From positions 1 to 64,000 of the forward strand of contig CAMYID010000014.1 in assembly GCA_947258435.1 (NCBI GenBank): 64,000 bases of DNA, written 5' to 3'. Source of the DNA: an uncultured Alphaproteobacteria bacterium (lineage in GTDB: Bacteria; Pseudomonadota; Alphaproteobacteria; UBA11222). Made by a program: the position numbers and the translations under genes. Positions 1 to 14,100 of this stretch are shown in pieces; the first letter of the stretch is position 1; each line of letters starts with the position of its first letter. The notes beneath the pieces were generated by a model that did no database searches, had not been told where the DNA came from, and saw only the letters and a list, made by a program, of their open reading frames with translations.

Positions 1-4323
<4,323 letters not shown>

Positions 4324-4339
4324 TACGCCCTGTTTTTTG

Positions 4340-4442
4340 TCATTTCGGCTTAAAAATCTTGCTATTCATCTTTTCAACCATATCGCGGGTGTGATCCTCA
4401 GACAGGTGCGAGTAGCGTTTCACCATTTGAAGGGTATTGTGG
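4340..4442 (-). pseudogene. 3' remnant of a second tyrosine integrase
   Basis: The minus strand encodes the last 33 residues of a tyrosine recombinase (from HNTLQMVKRY, with the catalytic Tyr, to SKIFKPK and a TGA stop). About 100 bp match the 3' end of the intact integrase at 5877-6998 with about 10 differences. Eight of these are synonymous and only two change residues. This points to a related, once functional integrase, not a decayed copy of the present one. The match stops 3 bp from the stop codon of the Fic gene, so a recombination junction lies here. Confidence 0.85.
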
Positions 4443-4445
4443 TAA

Positions 4446-5567
4446 TCAGGGCTGGAGTTGGTCTGGTTCGATCAGTCTGTAGCTGGTGCTTCGGCCACCA
4501 CCGGGATTTTGAAGCAGAATGCCAGTTTCAAGCAGCTCTCGAATGTCGCGTAAGGCAGTGTCGGTCGAGCACTTGGCGAGCCTGGCATATTTTGATGTGT
4601 TCAGATGGCCTTGCCAGCCATCTTCCAGCATCCGGTTGATGACCAGCCGCTGCCGTTCGTTCACGGGATTGTGGTTGGCCTTGTCCCACAGCTTGGCCTT
4701 ATAGAGGACCGCTTCAAGCGTTTCTTCGGCTCTGTCAAAGGCCCGGCCCAAGCAGTTCAAAAACCAGTTCAGCCAGGGCGTTATATCGAGCCCACCTCGC
4801 TGCTGCGCTTCAAGCTGATCATAGTAATCTTTTCGTTCCGTCTCGATCTGGGCGGACATGCTGTAAAAGCGACCCTTGCTTTTGTCAGCACGCGCAAGTG
4901 ACATATCTGCGATTGCGCGCGCAATACGGCCATTCCCATCTTCAAACGGGTGGATCGTGACAAACCAGAAATGGGCGATTCCAGCCCGGAGAACGGGGTC
5001 GGTCGAAGAAGGTGTGTTGAACCATTCCAGAAACTTTGCCATTTCAGTTGGCAGCCTATTGGCATCGGGGGCTTCAAAATGGACCTTTTCCCGCCCATAA
5101 GGGCCTGAAACCACCTGCATGGCACCGGCACTCGATGGTCGCCAGCCACCTACGGTAATTTTCTGCATGCCGCTGCGGCCAGTAGGGAAAAGAGCTGCGT
5201 GCCAACCGAAAAGTCGGTTGCTGGTCAATGGTTCTGAAAAGTTCTGAGTGGCATCAAGCATCATTTCCACGATGCCTTCCACATTTCGGCTTGATGAGAC
5301 GAGGCCACCCACATCAAGGCCAAGGTGGCGGGCAATAGACGAACGGACTTCGTCAGGGTTTAGGTCTTCACCCTCAATCGCTGATGATTTAACAACATCG
5401 TCGGTCAGGGTCTTGAGGCTTGCTTCCTGCCTTAGAACGAAGCCCAAACCTTGCATCCGGCCAACCAGTTGCCCTTCTCGATAGCGTAAAGCAGCCAATT
5501 CTGTGGACAGTTTATCACTGTCCCAGATTAAATTTGGCCAATCTGTGTTCTCATGAATAAAGGGCAT
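4446..5567 (-). CDS. Class II Fic-domain protein (AMP-transferase) with winged-helix C-terminus
   Basis: A 373-residue Fic protein with an N-terminal DUF4172-like segment (MPFIHENTDWPNLIW). Residues 61-66 (SSAIEG) match the (S/T)xxxE(G/N) inhibitory helix of class II Fic proteins. The Fic core has the complete motif HPFEDGNGRIAR (206-217). The last 70 residues, from NERQRLVINRML to STSYRLIE, read as a winged-helix DNA-binding domain. Fic enzymes transfer AMP from ATP to hydroxyl side chains of target proteins. I chose ATG 5567 because a full AGGAGGT (5577-5583) sits 9 bases upstream and a perfect -10 box lies just beyond. A longer reading from 5603 would put the start upstream of that promoter. 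No separate antitoxin gene is adjacent. Targets are unknown. Confidence 0.88.
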   Translation of the reverse strand: MPFIHENTDWPNLIWDSDKLSTELAALRYREGQLVGRMQGLGFVLRQEASLKTLTDDVVKSSAIEGEDLNPDEVRSSIARHLGLDVGGLVSSSRNVEGIVEMMLDATQNFSEPLTSNRLFGWHAALFPTGRSGMQKITVGGWRPSSAGAMQVVSGPYGREKVHFEAPDANRLPTEMAKFLEWFNTPSSTDPVLRAGIAHFWFVTIHPFEDGNGRIARAIADMSLARADKSKGRFYSMSAQIETERKDYYDQLEAQQRGGLDITPWLNWFLNCLGRAFDRAEETLEAVLYKAKLWDKANHNPVNERQRLVINRMLEDGWQGHLNTSKYARLAKCSTDTALRDIRELLETGILLQNPGGGRSTSYRLIEPDQLQP

Positions 5568-5582
5568 ATTTGACGCACCTCC

Positions 5583-5663
5583 TGCGGTGATTATATTATT
5601 CATTTACCGCAAACGCAACAATCATCGCAAATTATGCGGTGAATATGGTGCGTATTTGCCGCA
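5583..5663. promoter_or_regulatory. Two 29-bp dyad operators over the Fic promoter
   Basis: Two 29-bp elements (5583-5611 and 5635-5663) begin with TGCGGTGA and end with ATTTACCGCA or ATTTGCCGCA, each an inverted repeat of TGCGGT. They start 52 bp apart, about five helical turns. The first covers the -10 box; the second lies upstream of the -35. A lone TCGCAAA half-site sits between them at 5625-5631. The layout fits repression, possibly by the Fic protein's own winged-helix domain, which is inference. Confidence 0.6.
5590..5618 (-). promoter_or_regulatory. Fic gene promoter
   Basis: On the minus strand a perfect TATAAT (5595 to 5590) lies 17 bp after TTGCGT (5618 to 5613), a partial match to the -35 consensus. 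The predicted transcript starts near 5583, giving a leader of only about 16 bases that begins with the AGGAGGT ribosome site. This is read from the sequence only. Confidence 0.6.
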
Positions 5664-5789
5664 AAATGCGTAAAACCGAGGGGGCGGACACGCGTAATAT
5701 AGCCGTTTTTGGAGATGGCAATCGGGCTATATGCAGAACTGGTTAAGTCCCCTTGTGTTTTTCAATCTGATACGTAGGGCTGTTGCAAT

Positions 5790-5855
5790 CGTCTAATTAG
5801 GATTATAGCAACGTCCAATTAGTATTTCATAACCGTCTGATTAGGGTTTATTGAG
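5790..5855. repeat. Three 22-bp direct repeats (iteron-like)
   Basis: CGTCTAATTAG (5790), CGTCCAATTAG (5812) and CGTCTGATTAG (5834) are spaced exactly 22 bp apart, with partly conserved tails (GGATTA, TATTT, GGTTT). They sit between the integrase stop and the Fic promoter. Regularly phased repeats usually bind a protein array; recombination arm sites, an excision factor or a replication iteron are all possible. No function can be assigned. Confidence 0.6.
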
Positions 5856-5876
5856 CGGCAATTCAGGATGGATGGA

Positions 5877-6998
5877 CTAGCTTTTCGGCTTAAAAATCTT
5901 GCTGTTCATCTTTTCGACCACATCACGGGTATGATCCTCAGACAGGTGAGAGTAGCGTTTGACCATCTGGAGGGTTTTGTGGCCAAGCACTTCGGCAATC
6001 TCAAGCTGGCTAGCACCGTTCATGGCGAGGTAGCTGGCGGCACTGTGGCGCAGATCATGGAAACGGAAATCCACAATGCCAGCTTTATCGCGGGCGTTTT
6101 CCCAAGCCTTACGAATATCAATAGGTTGTTTCCCGTCGGTACGCGGGAAAATGAAGTCTGAGCCATTTTCCATGTTCGCTACATAGTCCTTGCGCCAGTC
6201 TAGGTGATCCAGCAGCACATCTTTCAAATAACCGACAATCGGCACCTTGCGGGTTTCGCGGTTTTTGGTTTCGCGCAGAATGGCCACCTGGCGGTCAAGG
6301 TCCAGGTCTTTGAGCTTCAGCTTTAAAATCTCATTCTTTCGTGCGCCGGTGGATAAGGCAAAGACCACCACAGCGTATAGCTGAGGGTTCGGGCTGGCCT
6401 TGCAGGCAGCAAGCAGGGCTTGGCGTTCATCATCATCCAGGAAGCGCACACGCTCTTTATTGGCCTTAGTAATGCGGCCAACACCCTGCATGGGGTTCGC
6501 AGCGCCAAGCCAACCCCATTTTTGAGCATGGTTCAGCAGAATTTCCAGATTGTCACGATAGTGCTTCACGGTTTTGGGTGACTTGGGCTTGTTTGGCTTT
6601 TGATCTTCTTCAAGCTGCTCGCGTTGGTCACCTGCGTTTTTAAGTTCTGCCACTTTCTTGCTGATAATCTCATGGGTGAGGAAGGAGAGGGCATAGCTGC
6701 CCAGTTCCCGTTCCCAGTGGTTCAGATAGGTATTTTCCACCCGTTGGCTTGACGGGGCCTTATGGGGCAGCACATCTTCACGATATTTATTGATAACGTC
6801 GGCCAGGGTTTGTTTTTTGGCCTGCGTTGAAACATTGCGGAACTCGCCATCGGCAATTTGCGTTTCGATACGTTTGGCCCATGTTTGGGCATCGGTCAGG
6901 CGTTTGAATGTTTTGGCTTGGACAGGATAGCCATGCACCCGAACACGGGCGCGGTAGCTCACGCCTTTTTTGCCAACACGTTTATCAATAACTGCCAA
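5877..6998 (-). CDS. int: Tyrosine recombinase / integrase of the genomic island
   Basis: A 373-residue site-specific tyrosine integrase. An N-terminal SAM-like core-binding domain (residues about 60-170) precedes the catalytic domain with Arg220 (STGARKNEI), His314 and Arg317 (HDLRH), His340 (GHKTL) and the nucleophile Tyr349 (MVKRY). All active-site residues are present, so it is probably functional. It lies about 200 bp from a 3' tRNA-fMet fragment, reading away from it, which is the expected place for the integrase of an element inserted in that tRNA. The N-terminal part (YRARVRVHGYPVQAKTF) looks like the arm-site binding domain. Its 3' end is closely matched by the remnant at 4340-4442. 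Confidence 0.95.
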   Translation of the reverse strand: MAVIDKRVGKKGVSYRARVRVHGYPVQAKTFKRLTDAQTWAKRIETQIADGEFRNVSTQAKKQTLADVINKYREDVLPHKAPSSQRVENTYLNHWERELGSYALSFLTHEIISKKVAELKNAGDQREQLEEDQKPNKPKSPKTVKHYRDNLEILLNHAQKWGWLGAANPMQGVGRITKANKERVRFLDDDERQALLAACKASPNPQLYAVVVFALSTGARKNEILKLKLKDLDLDRQVAILRETKNRETRKVPIVGYLKDVLLDHLDWRKDYVANMENGSDFIFPRTDGKQPIDIRKAWENARDKAGIVDFRFHDLRHSAASYLAMNGASQLEIAEVLGHKTLQMVKRYSHLSEDHTRDVVEKMNSKIFKPKS

Positions 6999-7099
6999 AC
7001 TTCCATCCTCATATGTTTTGAATATGATCGCACTCTATCACATATGAAGGTCGTCACAAACATTTTTGGACCAAATTTGGACCACTAAACCATAAAAAA

Positions 7100-7183
7100 T
7101 GGCAATAAATGACAATAAGCCACAGTAAGGCGTGTTTTATAAACATTTGAAAAATAACAATAAATAAGTATGTGAATTATTGT
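7100..7183. repeat. Phased short repeats beside the att site
   Basis: TGGCAATAAA, TGACAATAAG and CCACAGTAAG follow one another with 10-bp spacing (7100-7129). Further on, AACAATAA (7156-7163) faces TTATTGT (7177-7183) as an inverted repeat. Together they give five CAATAA-like boxes between the integrase start and the tRNA fragment, a plausible set of arm- or core-type integrase sites. TTTGGACCA is also doubled near 7065-7083. Confidence 0.4.
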
Positions 7184-7203
7184 GAGTTATAGTTACCTTA
7201 AGT

Positions 7204-7559
<356 letters not shown>

Positions 7560-7750
7560 TTACCGTTTGCGGTACTTCGCAAGCGTCCTGGGGGTGATCG
7601 CCAGCTCCCGGCTCAGTTCCGCGACCGGACGCTTCCAATTGCCGCGGCGCTGTTCTGACAGCGTGCCCGGTCTTGGCGGTCCTGTGATGTACTTGTCCCC
7701 TATTGCTTCCTTCCATTCCAGCGAAAGGATCACACTGTCGAACCCCGGGA
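7560..7750 (-). pseudogene. Transposase-like helix-turn-helix fragment
   Basis: The minus strand encodes DSVILSLEWKEAIGDKYITG, then LSEQRRGNWKRPVAELSREL and AITPRTLAKYRKR before a stop at about 7560. ELSRELAITPRTLAKYRKR looks like the N-terminal HTH of some IS transposases. No start, catalytic domain or terminal repeats are present. It abuts the recombinase remnant in frame with it apart from the stop, so the two pieces could also be parts of one broken gene. Confidence 0.4.
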
Positions 7751-8048
7751 TCAGACAAGGTTAGGTCGGCGATCGATAGCGGAAATGTTGTGTGCATTAC
7801 CGCAGTCAGTATGGATTTCGCAATGGGCCGCCCTATCTATAACTTCTGGAAGAAGCCCGGTTGTCGGATAGTGAGATGCGCTGTGATGCGCTGTGATGAG
7901 GCGATGCATTTCCCGCCGGTCTGCTGAACTTCCGCTAATGTGTCGCCCGTGACCCCTGAAGAAGTTTCGCCGCAAACGAGGCGTTGTTCTTGGAAACGGG
8001 TGACAGATCGGGAAAAACCGGGTGGTAACACGCGGATAAGGGTATGTG
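7751..8048. other. Non-coding stretch before the alternative oxidase
   Basis: No supported gene. It contains two tandem copies of GATGCGCTGT plus GATG (7875-7898). The last 60 bp should carry the promoter of the alternative oxidase gene, but I see no clear -35/-10 pair. Confidence 0.5.
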
Positions 8049-8687
8049 ATGGACGAGAAATCCGGGAACGATCTGAATACACATCATTCGCCCAGGGGGA
8101 TATCTGAGCGGTTTGCATTCGGCGTGGTCAAAACCCTGCGCTTTTTTGCGGATGCGTTTTTCGCCGGTCGCTACGGTCATCGCGCAGTTGTTCTGGAAAC
8201 AGTCGCCGCGGTGCCGGGGATGGTCGGCGCCACGCTGAACCACCTTCGATCGCTGCGGCATATGCGGGACGATCATGGCTGGATTCGGACATTGATGGAC
8301 GAGGCGGAAAATGAACGTATGCATCTGATGACGTTTATAGAAATTGCCCGGCCGACGATGTTGGAGCGTATGCTTGTCCTGGTCGCGCAGGGCGTTTTCT
8401 ACAATGCCTTTTTCCTTATCTATCTTGTTTCTCCGCGTACAGCGCATCGTGTGGTGGGGTATTTCGAGGAAGAGGCGATCATCAGCTACACAGAATATTT
8501 GCGTGAGATTGACGCGGGGCGCCATGCCAATGTCGCGGCGCCGGAAATTGCGCGCGCATATTGGCAGTTGCCGCCGGAGGCTGATCTGCGCGATGTCGTT
8601 ATCGCCATTCGGGCAGATGAAGCAAAGCATCGCGACGTGAATCACGGCTTTGCAGATTGGCTGACTGAGGCCAGAAAGTCGGCGTGA
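8049..8687 (+). CDS. aox: Alternative oxidase (di-iron ubiquinol oxidase)
   Basis: A 212-residue alternative oxidase, which passes electrons from ubiquinol to oxygen without pumping protons and is insensitive to cyanide and NO. All di-iron ligand motifs are present: LETVA (Glu50), NERMHLMTF (Glu89, His92), [14 protein letters not shown] (Glu140/141) and [11 protein letters not shown] (Glu191, His194). Two membrane-associated hydrophobic helices ([17 protein letters not shown] and [20 protein letters not shown]) fit monotopic inner-membrane attachment. The N-terminal extension is short compared with plant proteins, as usual in bacteria. ATG 8049 is preferred over the GTG just before it; AAGGG lies upstream. 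It stands alone, convergent with the monooxygenase. Only some bacteria carry this enzyme. Confidence 0.95.
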   Translation: MDEKSGNDLNTHHSPRGISERFAFGVVKTLRFFADAFFAGRYGHRAVVLETVAAVPGMVGATLNHLRSLRHMRDDHGWIRTLMDEAENERMHLMTFIEIARPTMLERMLVLVAQGVFYNAFFLIYLVSPRTAHRVVGYFEEEAIISYTEYLREIDAGRHANVAAPEIARAYWQLPPEADLRDVVIAIRADEAKHRDVNHGFADWLTEARKSA

Positions 8688-8697
8688 GCGGCGAACC

Positions 8698-8730
8698 GTG
8701 AACGGGCCTAAAATGAGAATGCCCGTTCAC
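8698..8730. terminator. Bidirectional hairpin between aox and the monooxygenase gene
   Basis: GTGAACGGGC and GCCCGTTCAC form a perfect 10-bp stem with a 13-base loop, 10 bp after the aox stop. Only a short T-run follows, so strength is uncertain. It can serve both convergent genes. Confidence 0.6.
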
Positions 8731-8810
8731 TTTCCGCTATCGGCTCGATTTCACCGCATTTTTCGTTCTATGGGTATGTTGACTGCTGTCGTAGCGGCCT
8801 TGGCGAGTTT

Positions 8811-10676
8811 TCAGCCCCCGGTCTTGTCGAAGATGTAAGGGTCAAGCGAGCCTTGTGCTTTGGCGGCGATTTTGTGCCATTGGCTGCCACCATAATAGGC
8901 AAGGCTGCCCGGTTCCGCATTGCCTTCGCCATTATAATAGGAGATGCAGTCGCGCAGGGGCTGGGTGCGGATATCCGACTCGCGGCAATGTTCCGCATAG
9001 GCGAGCTCGGGTTCTTTCTTTACGTCGACCGTCGTCGCGCCGCGCTCGCGCATGGTTTTCAGCAGCCATACGACGTAATCCGCATGCACTTCGATTGCGG
9101 TGGTGAAGTTGAAGCTGCCGCCGCCGCCTTGCGGCCCGGAAACGATCAGAAGATTGGGAAAACCGTTGCTGTGCAGGCCGAGGAAGGTTTTTACCCCTTC
9201 CTTCTGCCATTTCTCCTTAAGCGTGATGCCCTCACGGCCGGTAATCATGTTGAAGGAGGCGGTTGCCATCCATTCAAAGCCGGTTGCGTAAATCAGCACA
9301 TCGAGCGGATATTCCCGGCCGTCATGAACCACCCCGCGGGCGTTGATTTCGCTGACGCCGGTGGGCGCGGTATCGACCAACGTCACATGCGGTTTGTTGA
9401 ATGTGGGCAGAAACTCGTCATGGAAGGTCGGGCGTTTGCAGCCATAGGGGTAATAGGGCTTGAGTGCCGCCGCGGTTTTCGGGTCTTCCACAATCGCATC
9501 GACCCGCGCGCGGATCTGTTCCATGATCCGGAAATTGGTTTCAAGCTGCTTCTGCACAAGCTCTTCCATGCTGAGCTTGGTTGCATGCTCTTTGCGTTCC
9601 TTGAAGTGTGCAATCTTGCCGGACAGATAATCGTCATTCGCCTTGATGGCGGTGCGGCCTTCCGAAATCCGGTCAAAGCGGGCCCGCCGTGCCCGTGCCC
9701 AGCCCGGTTCCTTTGCCCAGGCCGCGCGCTCATCCTGCGTTGTTTCGCGCTGGTCGCGTACATCGATGGTCGAGGGGGTGCGCTGGAATACGTAAAGTTC
9801 TTTCACCACCTTGGCGATTTCGGGGATGACCTGCACGGCCGTTGCGCCTGTGCCGATGATGCCGACGCGTTTGTTCTCAAGGCTGATGTCATAGTTCCAG
9901 CGCGATGTATGGAAGGATTCCCCTTCAAAGCTTTCCATCCCCTTGATGCGGGCAAGCTTTGGCGTTGTAAGGATGCCGTTTGCCAGAATCACGAAGCGTG
10001 CGCGCATGGCATCGCCCCGGTCGGTGCGCACCGTCCAGCGACCCGCCGCCTCGTCCCATTCGGTTTCCTCAACCGTGGTATGGAACAGGCAATGATCGTA
10101 AAAGCCTGTATCCTGTGCCATGGTCTGGCAATATTCCAGAATTTCGAAGCCGGAGGCGAACTTCATCGACGGCACATAGCCCATCTCGTCAAGCAGCGGC
10201 AGATAGGAATAGGATTCCACATCGCAGGCCACGCCGGGATAGCGGTTCCAGTACCAGGTGCCGCCGACATCGCCGCCCTTTTCACAGAAGCGGACATCGG
10301 TGAAGCCCGCGCTTTTCAGCTTGTGCCAAAGCAGAAGCCCGGCAAATCCGGCTCCGATGATCAGAATTTCGCATTCATCGGTGAGCGCGTCACGCTCAAC
10401 TCGCGGGCCTGAATACACATCCTCAAGATAGCGCGAAAACTCCCCTTCCATGGACATATAGTCCGCCGCACCGCGCCGCTCTTCCTTATAGGCGCGGTAT
10501 TTTGCCTGTTCTTGCGCGTTGAATACGGCACCGGCAGGCGGCTCGGGCAGGGTTTTCAGCGCATCGTCGGAGATGATCGAATAACCTTTACCCGCAATTC
10601 TGTCTGATGCCTTTGCGGCACGGGTATTAAAGACCTTAAGGCCTGTTTCCTCGTCGATCCGGATTGCCTGACTCAT
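8811..10676 (-). CDS. Baeyer-Villiger-type flavin monooxygenase
   Basis: A 621-residue FAD/NADPH monooxygenase. The first Rossmann motif GAGFAG (108-113) binds [23 protein letters not shown] follows, as in class B flavoprotein monooxygenases. [14 protein letters not shown] (250-263) matches the Baeyer-Villiger fingerprint FxGxxxHxxxW(P/D) with Asn at the last position. A second Rossmann motif GTGATA (275-280) binds NADPH. Such enzymes insert oxygen next to a ketone to give esters or lactones; the substrate is unknown. It has an N-terminal extension of about 100 residues before the FAD site, seen in the phenylacetone/steroid monooxygenase group. Start ATG 10676 has GAGGGACAGGG upstream. The gene stands alone; its promoter should lie in 10677-11179. 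Confidence 0.9.
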   Translation of the reverse strand: MSQAIRIDEETGLKVFNTRAAKASDRIAGKGYSIISDDALKTLPEPPAGAVFNAQEQAKYRAYKEERRGAADYMSMEGEFSRYLEDVYSGPRVERDALTDECEILIIGAGFAGLLLWHKLKSAGFTDVRFCEKGGDVGGTWYWNRYPGVACDVESYSYLPLLDEMGYVPSMKFASGFEILEYCQTMAQDTGFYDHCLFHTTVEETEWDEAAGRWTVRTDRGDAMRARFVILANGILTTPKLARIKGMESFEGESFHTSRWNYDISLENKRVGIIGTGATAVQVIPEIAKVVKELYVFQRTPSTIDVRDQRETTQDERAAWAKEPGWARARRARFDRISEGRTAIKANDDYLSGKIAHFKERKEHATKLSMEELVQKQLETNFRIMEQIRARVDAIVEDPKTAAALKPYYPYGCKRPTFHDEFLPTFNKPHVTLVDTAPTGVSEINARGVVHDGREYPLDVLIYATGFEWMATASFNMITGREGITLKEKWQKEGVKTFLGLHSNGFPNLLIVSGPQGGGGSFNFTTAIEVHADYVVWLLKTMRERGATTVDVKKEPELAYAEHCRESDIRTQPLRDCISYYNGEGNAEPGSLAYYGGSQWHKIAAKAQGSLDPYIFDKTGG

Positions 10677-10950
10677 GTCCCTGTCCCTCTAATTCCGCAT
10701 ATTACGCGTTGTTTATTTCTTATACGAGTTTTCCTCTGGACTTAGGTTGGGCCGCTACTCATCCGCTGTCAAGATTTGCGGGGGCAGACAAATTTATGCA
10801 ATTGACAATGACTTGCAGTCGTGATTGCATTCGGGTGGAACCTTGGTTTGGGGCTTTCTTATGTATGCTTGGAAACCATTTGCCGCGCGGCACATTGCCG
10901 CGGCTTTGTCGGCTCCCCGCACGCGGCGGGTGAAACGGGGCGTTTGGCCC

Positions 10951-10972
10951 GCGCAGGCAGCCATGCCTGCGC
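10951..10972. repeat. Strong inverted repeat
   Basis: GCGCAGGCA-gcca-TGCCTGCGC: a perfect 9-bp stem with a 4-base loop, extendable with TTGG/CAA. There is no T-run on either side. It could be a transcription pause or end site for dnaE2 messages, or a structural repeat. Confidence 0.5.
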
Positions 10973-11058
10973 CAACGGGTGAGATCTCGCCCGCCATCGC
11001 CCCTCAGGCGGCGCCGGAAACACCGATCGATCCCCCGGTTGAAACCGCGACGTTTTCT

Positions 11059-11100
11059 TGAATATTCACTATCTTGAATATTCATTGCCCAGAATGTTCA
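11059..11100. promoter_or_regulatory. Three palindromes at 16-bp spacing (putative operator array)
   Basis: TGAATATTCA (11059), TGAATATTCA (11075) and AGAATGTTCA (11091) are spaced exactly 16 bp apart. The first two are perfect palindromes. They lie downstream of dnaE2 and about 390 bp upstream of the monooxygenase start. They do not match the alphaproteobacterial LexA box. The regulator and target are unknown. Confidence 0.5.
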
Positions 11101-11179
11101 TTTTCCAGGCTGTTTTTCCGGGATTCAGCCATTCGGGTTTTTCCTGTCCGCGCTCTGCTCTCTTGTTATTTTCTGACGC

Positions 11180-14100
11180 TCAATGAAAGTTGCGGCCCTT
11201 GGGCAGGGCGTTGCGGGCCGGATTTTCGGCGGGGGAGGCTGTCTGTGCAGGTCCGGCCGGTGCCGTAAGGCTGTCAAGCTCAGGCGTCAGATCGACTAGC
11301 GTGCGCGCAATGATATGAATGACAGATTCTTCTCTCTGCAAAAGGCCGCTCACGCCAAGAAAGCGTGCCCCGATCACCGTCTTGCGGTTCTGTTCGAACA
11401 GTTTCGGCCAGATGATCACATTGGCGATACCGGTTTCATCCTCAAGCGTTGCGAAGATAACGCCGCTTGCGGTGCCCGGGCGCTGGCGTACCAGTACAAG
11501 CCCGGCAATCGCAACTGGCCGGTCAGCCGGGTAATCGGCTAGCTGACGGTTTGCTATCATGCCGCGTTCCGTAAGCCCTTGCCGCAGCAGGCCCACGGGG
11601 TGGGCCTTCAGGGAAAGACGCAAACTCGTATAATCCTGTACTACATGTTCGCCAAGGCTCATGGGTGGCAGGGCGATTTCGGTTTCTTTCTGCAGCAGGC
11701 GGAATTCGCTATCCAGCGCATGGGAATAAAGTGGCAGATCCTCAATGGCACCGCGTTCCCCTGTTGGGGCGCCAAGTCCCTGCACCGCCCAGAGCGCATC
11801 GCGCCGGTCAAGTCCGATTGAGCGAAAGGCATCCGCCGCGGCCAGCCGTTCAAGTGTGGAGACGGCAAGCCCGGTTCGGAAATACAGATCCCTCACGCTG
11901 TCAAAGCCCTTGTCCCGCACGGCACAGATACGTTGTGCATCCTCTTCCCGAAATCCCGTAATCTGACGGAAACCGAGCCGCAACTCATAGCGGCCACCAC
12001 CTTCCGGGGTGGCGGGTGGCCGGCTTTTACCTTGCGCCAGACTGTTATCCCAGTCCGAAAAGTTGATATCGGGTGCATGCACGATGCCCCCGTGATCGCG
12101 GAAATCGCGGATGATCGAGGAAGCCGAATAAAATCCCATCGGTTGCGAGTTGAGCAGGGCGCAGGCGAACACATCCGGATAGAAACATTTCAGCCAGCTT
12201 GATACATAGGCCAGCAGCGCAAAGCTTGCCGAGTGGCTTTCGGGAAAACCGTAATCCGAAAACCCCTCAATCTGCCGGAAGCAGCGTTCGGCAAATGTCC
12301 GTTGATAGCCGTTTTTCGTCATGCCATCGATGAATTTTGCCCGGAAGTCGCCGATCTGGCCGGTGCGCTTGAAGGTCGCCATCGCCTTGCGCAACCGGTC
12401 CGCCTCGCCCGGGGTGAAGCCGGCTGCGACGATGGCGATTTTCATTGCCTGCTCCTGAAACAACGGCACCCCTAATGTCTTGCCGAGCACCTGTCGCAAT
12501 TCCTCGGACGGGAACGCGACCGGTTCGCGTTCTTCCCGTCGCCGCAGATAGGGGTGCACCATATCCCCCTGGATCGGGCCGGGCCGGACAATCGCAATCT
12601 CGATCACAAGATCGTAGAAATTTTTCGGCTTCAGGCGCGGCAGCATGGACATCTGCGCGCGGCTTTCAATCTGGAAAACGCCGATCGTATCGGCCTTGCA
12701 GATCATCGCATAAACCCGTGGGTCTTCCGCCGGGACGGTGGCCAGCGTCAATGGCCTGCCATAATGCGCCGCAATCAGTGTAAAGGCCTTGCGAATACAG
12801 CTCAGCATGCCGAGCGCCAGAATATCGATTTTCAGGATATTGAGAGCATCCAGATCATCCTTGTCCCATTCGATATAGGTGCGTTCGGCCATCGCCGCAT
12901 TGGCGATCGGCACGACGGTGTCAAGCGGGCCGCGGGTGATTACAAAGCCACCCACATGCTGTGACAGATGGCGCGGGAAACCGATCAGTTCACGAACAAG
13001 CATCAGCGTTTGCCGCAGCGTAACATCATGCGGGTCAAGCCCGGCCTCACGCAACCGTTCATCGTCGATTCCGCGCGAGGATCGTCCCCATACACCGCCC
13101 GTCAATGCGTTGAGCGTATCGTGCGACAACCCCATTACCTTGCCGACATCGCGGAGTGCACTGCGCGTCCGATAAGTGATGACGGTCGCGGCAATCCCCG
13201 CCCGGTGCCGGCCATATTTCGCGTAAATATACTGGATCACCTCCTCGCGTCGCTCATGCTCGAAATCGACATCGATATCGGGGGGTTCGTTCCGTTCGGC
13301 GGAAACAAACCGTTCGAACAGCAGGTCGATTTTTGTGGGATCGACAGAGGTGATACCAAGACAATAGCAAACGGTGGAATTTGCCGCCGAACCGCGCCCC
13401 TGACACAAAATGTCCCGGCTGCGCGCAAACCGCACAATATCTTCTACCGTCAGGAAATAGGGGGCGTAATCAAGCTCACCGATCAGCCGTAATTCATGTT
13501 CAAGCGTCTGTCGCACCTTGCCGGGGATGCCCGCGGGCCATCTGCGTGCCGCGCCGATCCAGGTCAGCCGCTCAAGCTCGGCCTGCGGGGTGGCGCTTTC
13601 CCCGCTTGGCTCGTCGGGATATTCATAGGCAAGTTCGTCAAGGCTGAAATCGCAGTGTGCGGCAATTTCCGCCGTGCGTGTAACAGCCTCCTCAAACCCG
13701 CTGAAAATACGACTGATTTCAGCGGGCGGTTTAAGGTAACGTTCCGCATTTGCGGCAAGCCGCAACCCTGCTTCCGCAATCGTGCAGCGCATCCGGATAC
13801 AGCTCAGCACATCCTGCAGCGGGCGGCGCTCAGGGATATGAAAATGCACATCATTGCTTGCGACAAGCGGCGTATCGCAGGCGGCGGCGAGGGCGGCCAG
13901 TTCTGCCATGCGGCGGTCATCATTACCCTGATAAAGTCGGGTGATGGCCAGATAGACATGGTTGCGAAAGCGGTGCGCGAGGGCGCTCAGCGCACTTTCA
14001 AATGCGGTATCCGGTACGGCAGGGGGCAGGGCGATGAGGATCTGATCATGTGTAAGGGTGGCAAGGTCTTCGGGGTAAAGCAGGCATTCCCCCTTCCCCG

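Larger units (their letters stand above)
10677..11179. other. Intergenic region between dnaE2 and the monooxygenase gene
   Basis: No supported gene in about 500 bp. A plus-strand frame (10825-11061) has no recognisable domain and a composition like shadow frames. The region holds a strong hairpin (10951-10972) and three phased palindromes (11059-11100), described separately, and presumably the promoter of the minus-strand monooxygenase. Confidence 0.5.

Noticed and set aside
4446-5603. Fic toxin with an adjacent antitoxin gene
   Set aside because: No small antitoxin frame lies next to it; the inhibitory helix (SSAIEG) is inside the protein, as in class II.
5790-5855. CRISPR array
   Set aside because: Units are 22 bp head to tail with no unique spacers, and no cas genes are near.
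8853-10412. 519-codon plus-strand frame
   Set aside because: It lies wholly opposite the monooxygenase gene and has no domain; it is a GC-rich shadow.
10825-11061. Small plus-strand gene between dnaE2 and the monooxygenase
   Set aside because: No ribosome site, no domain, and it spans a strong hairpin.
11059-11100. LexA boxes
   Set aside because: The palindromes lack the GTTC-N7-GTTC spacing found at 16728-16742.
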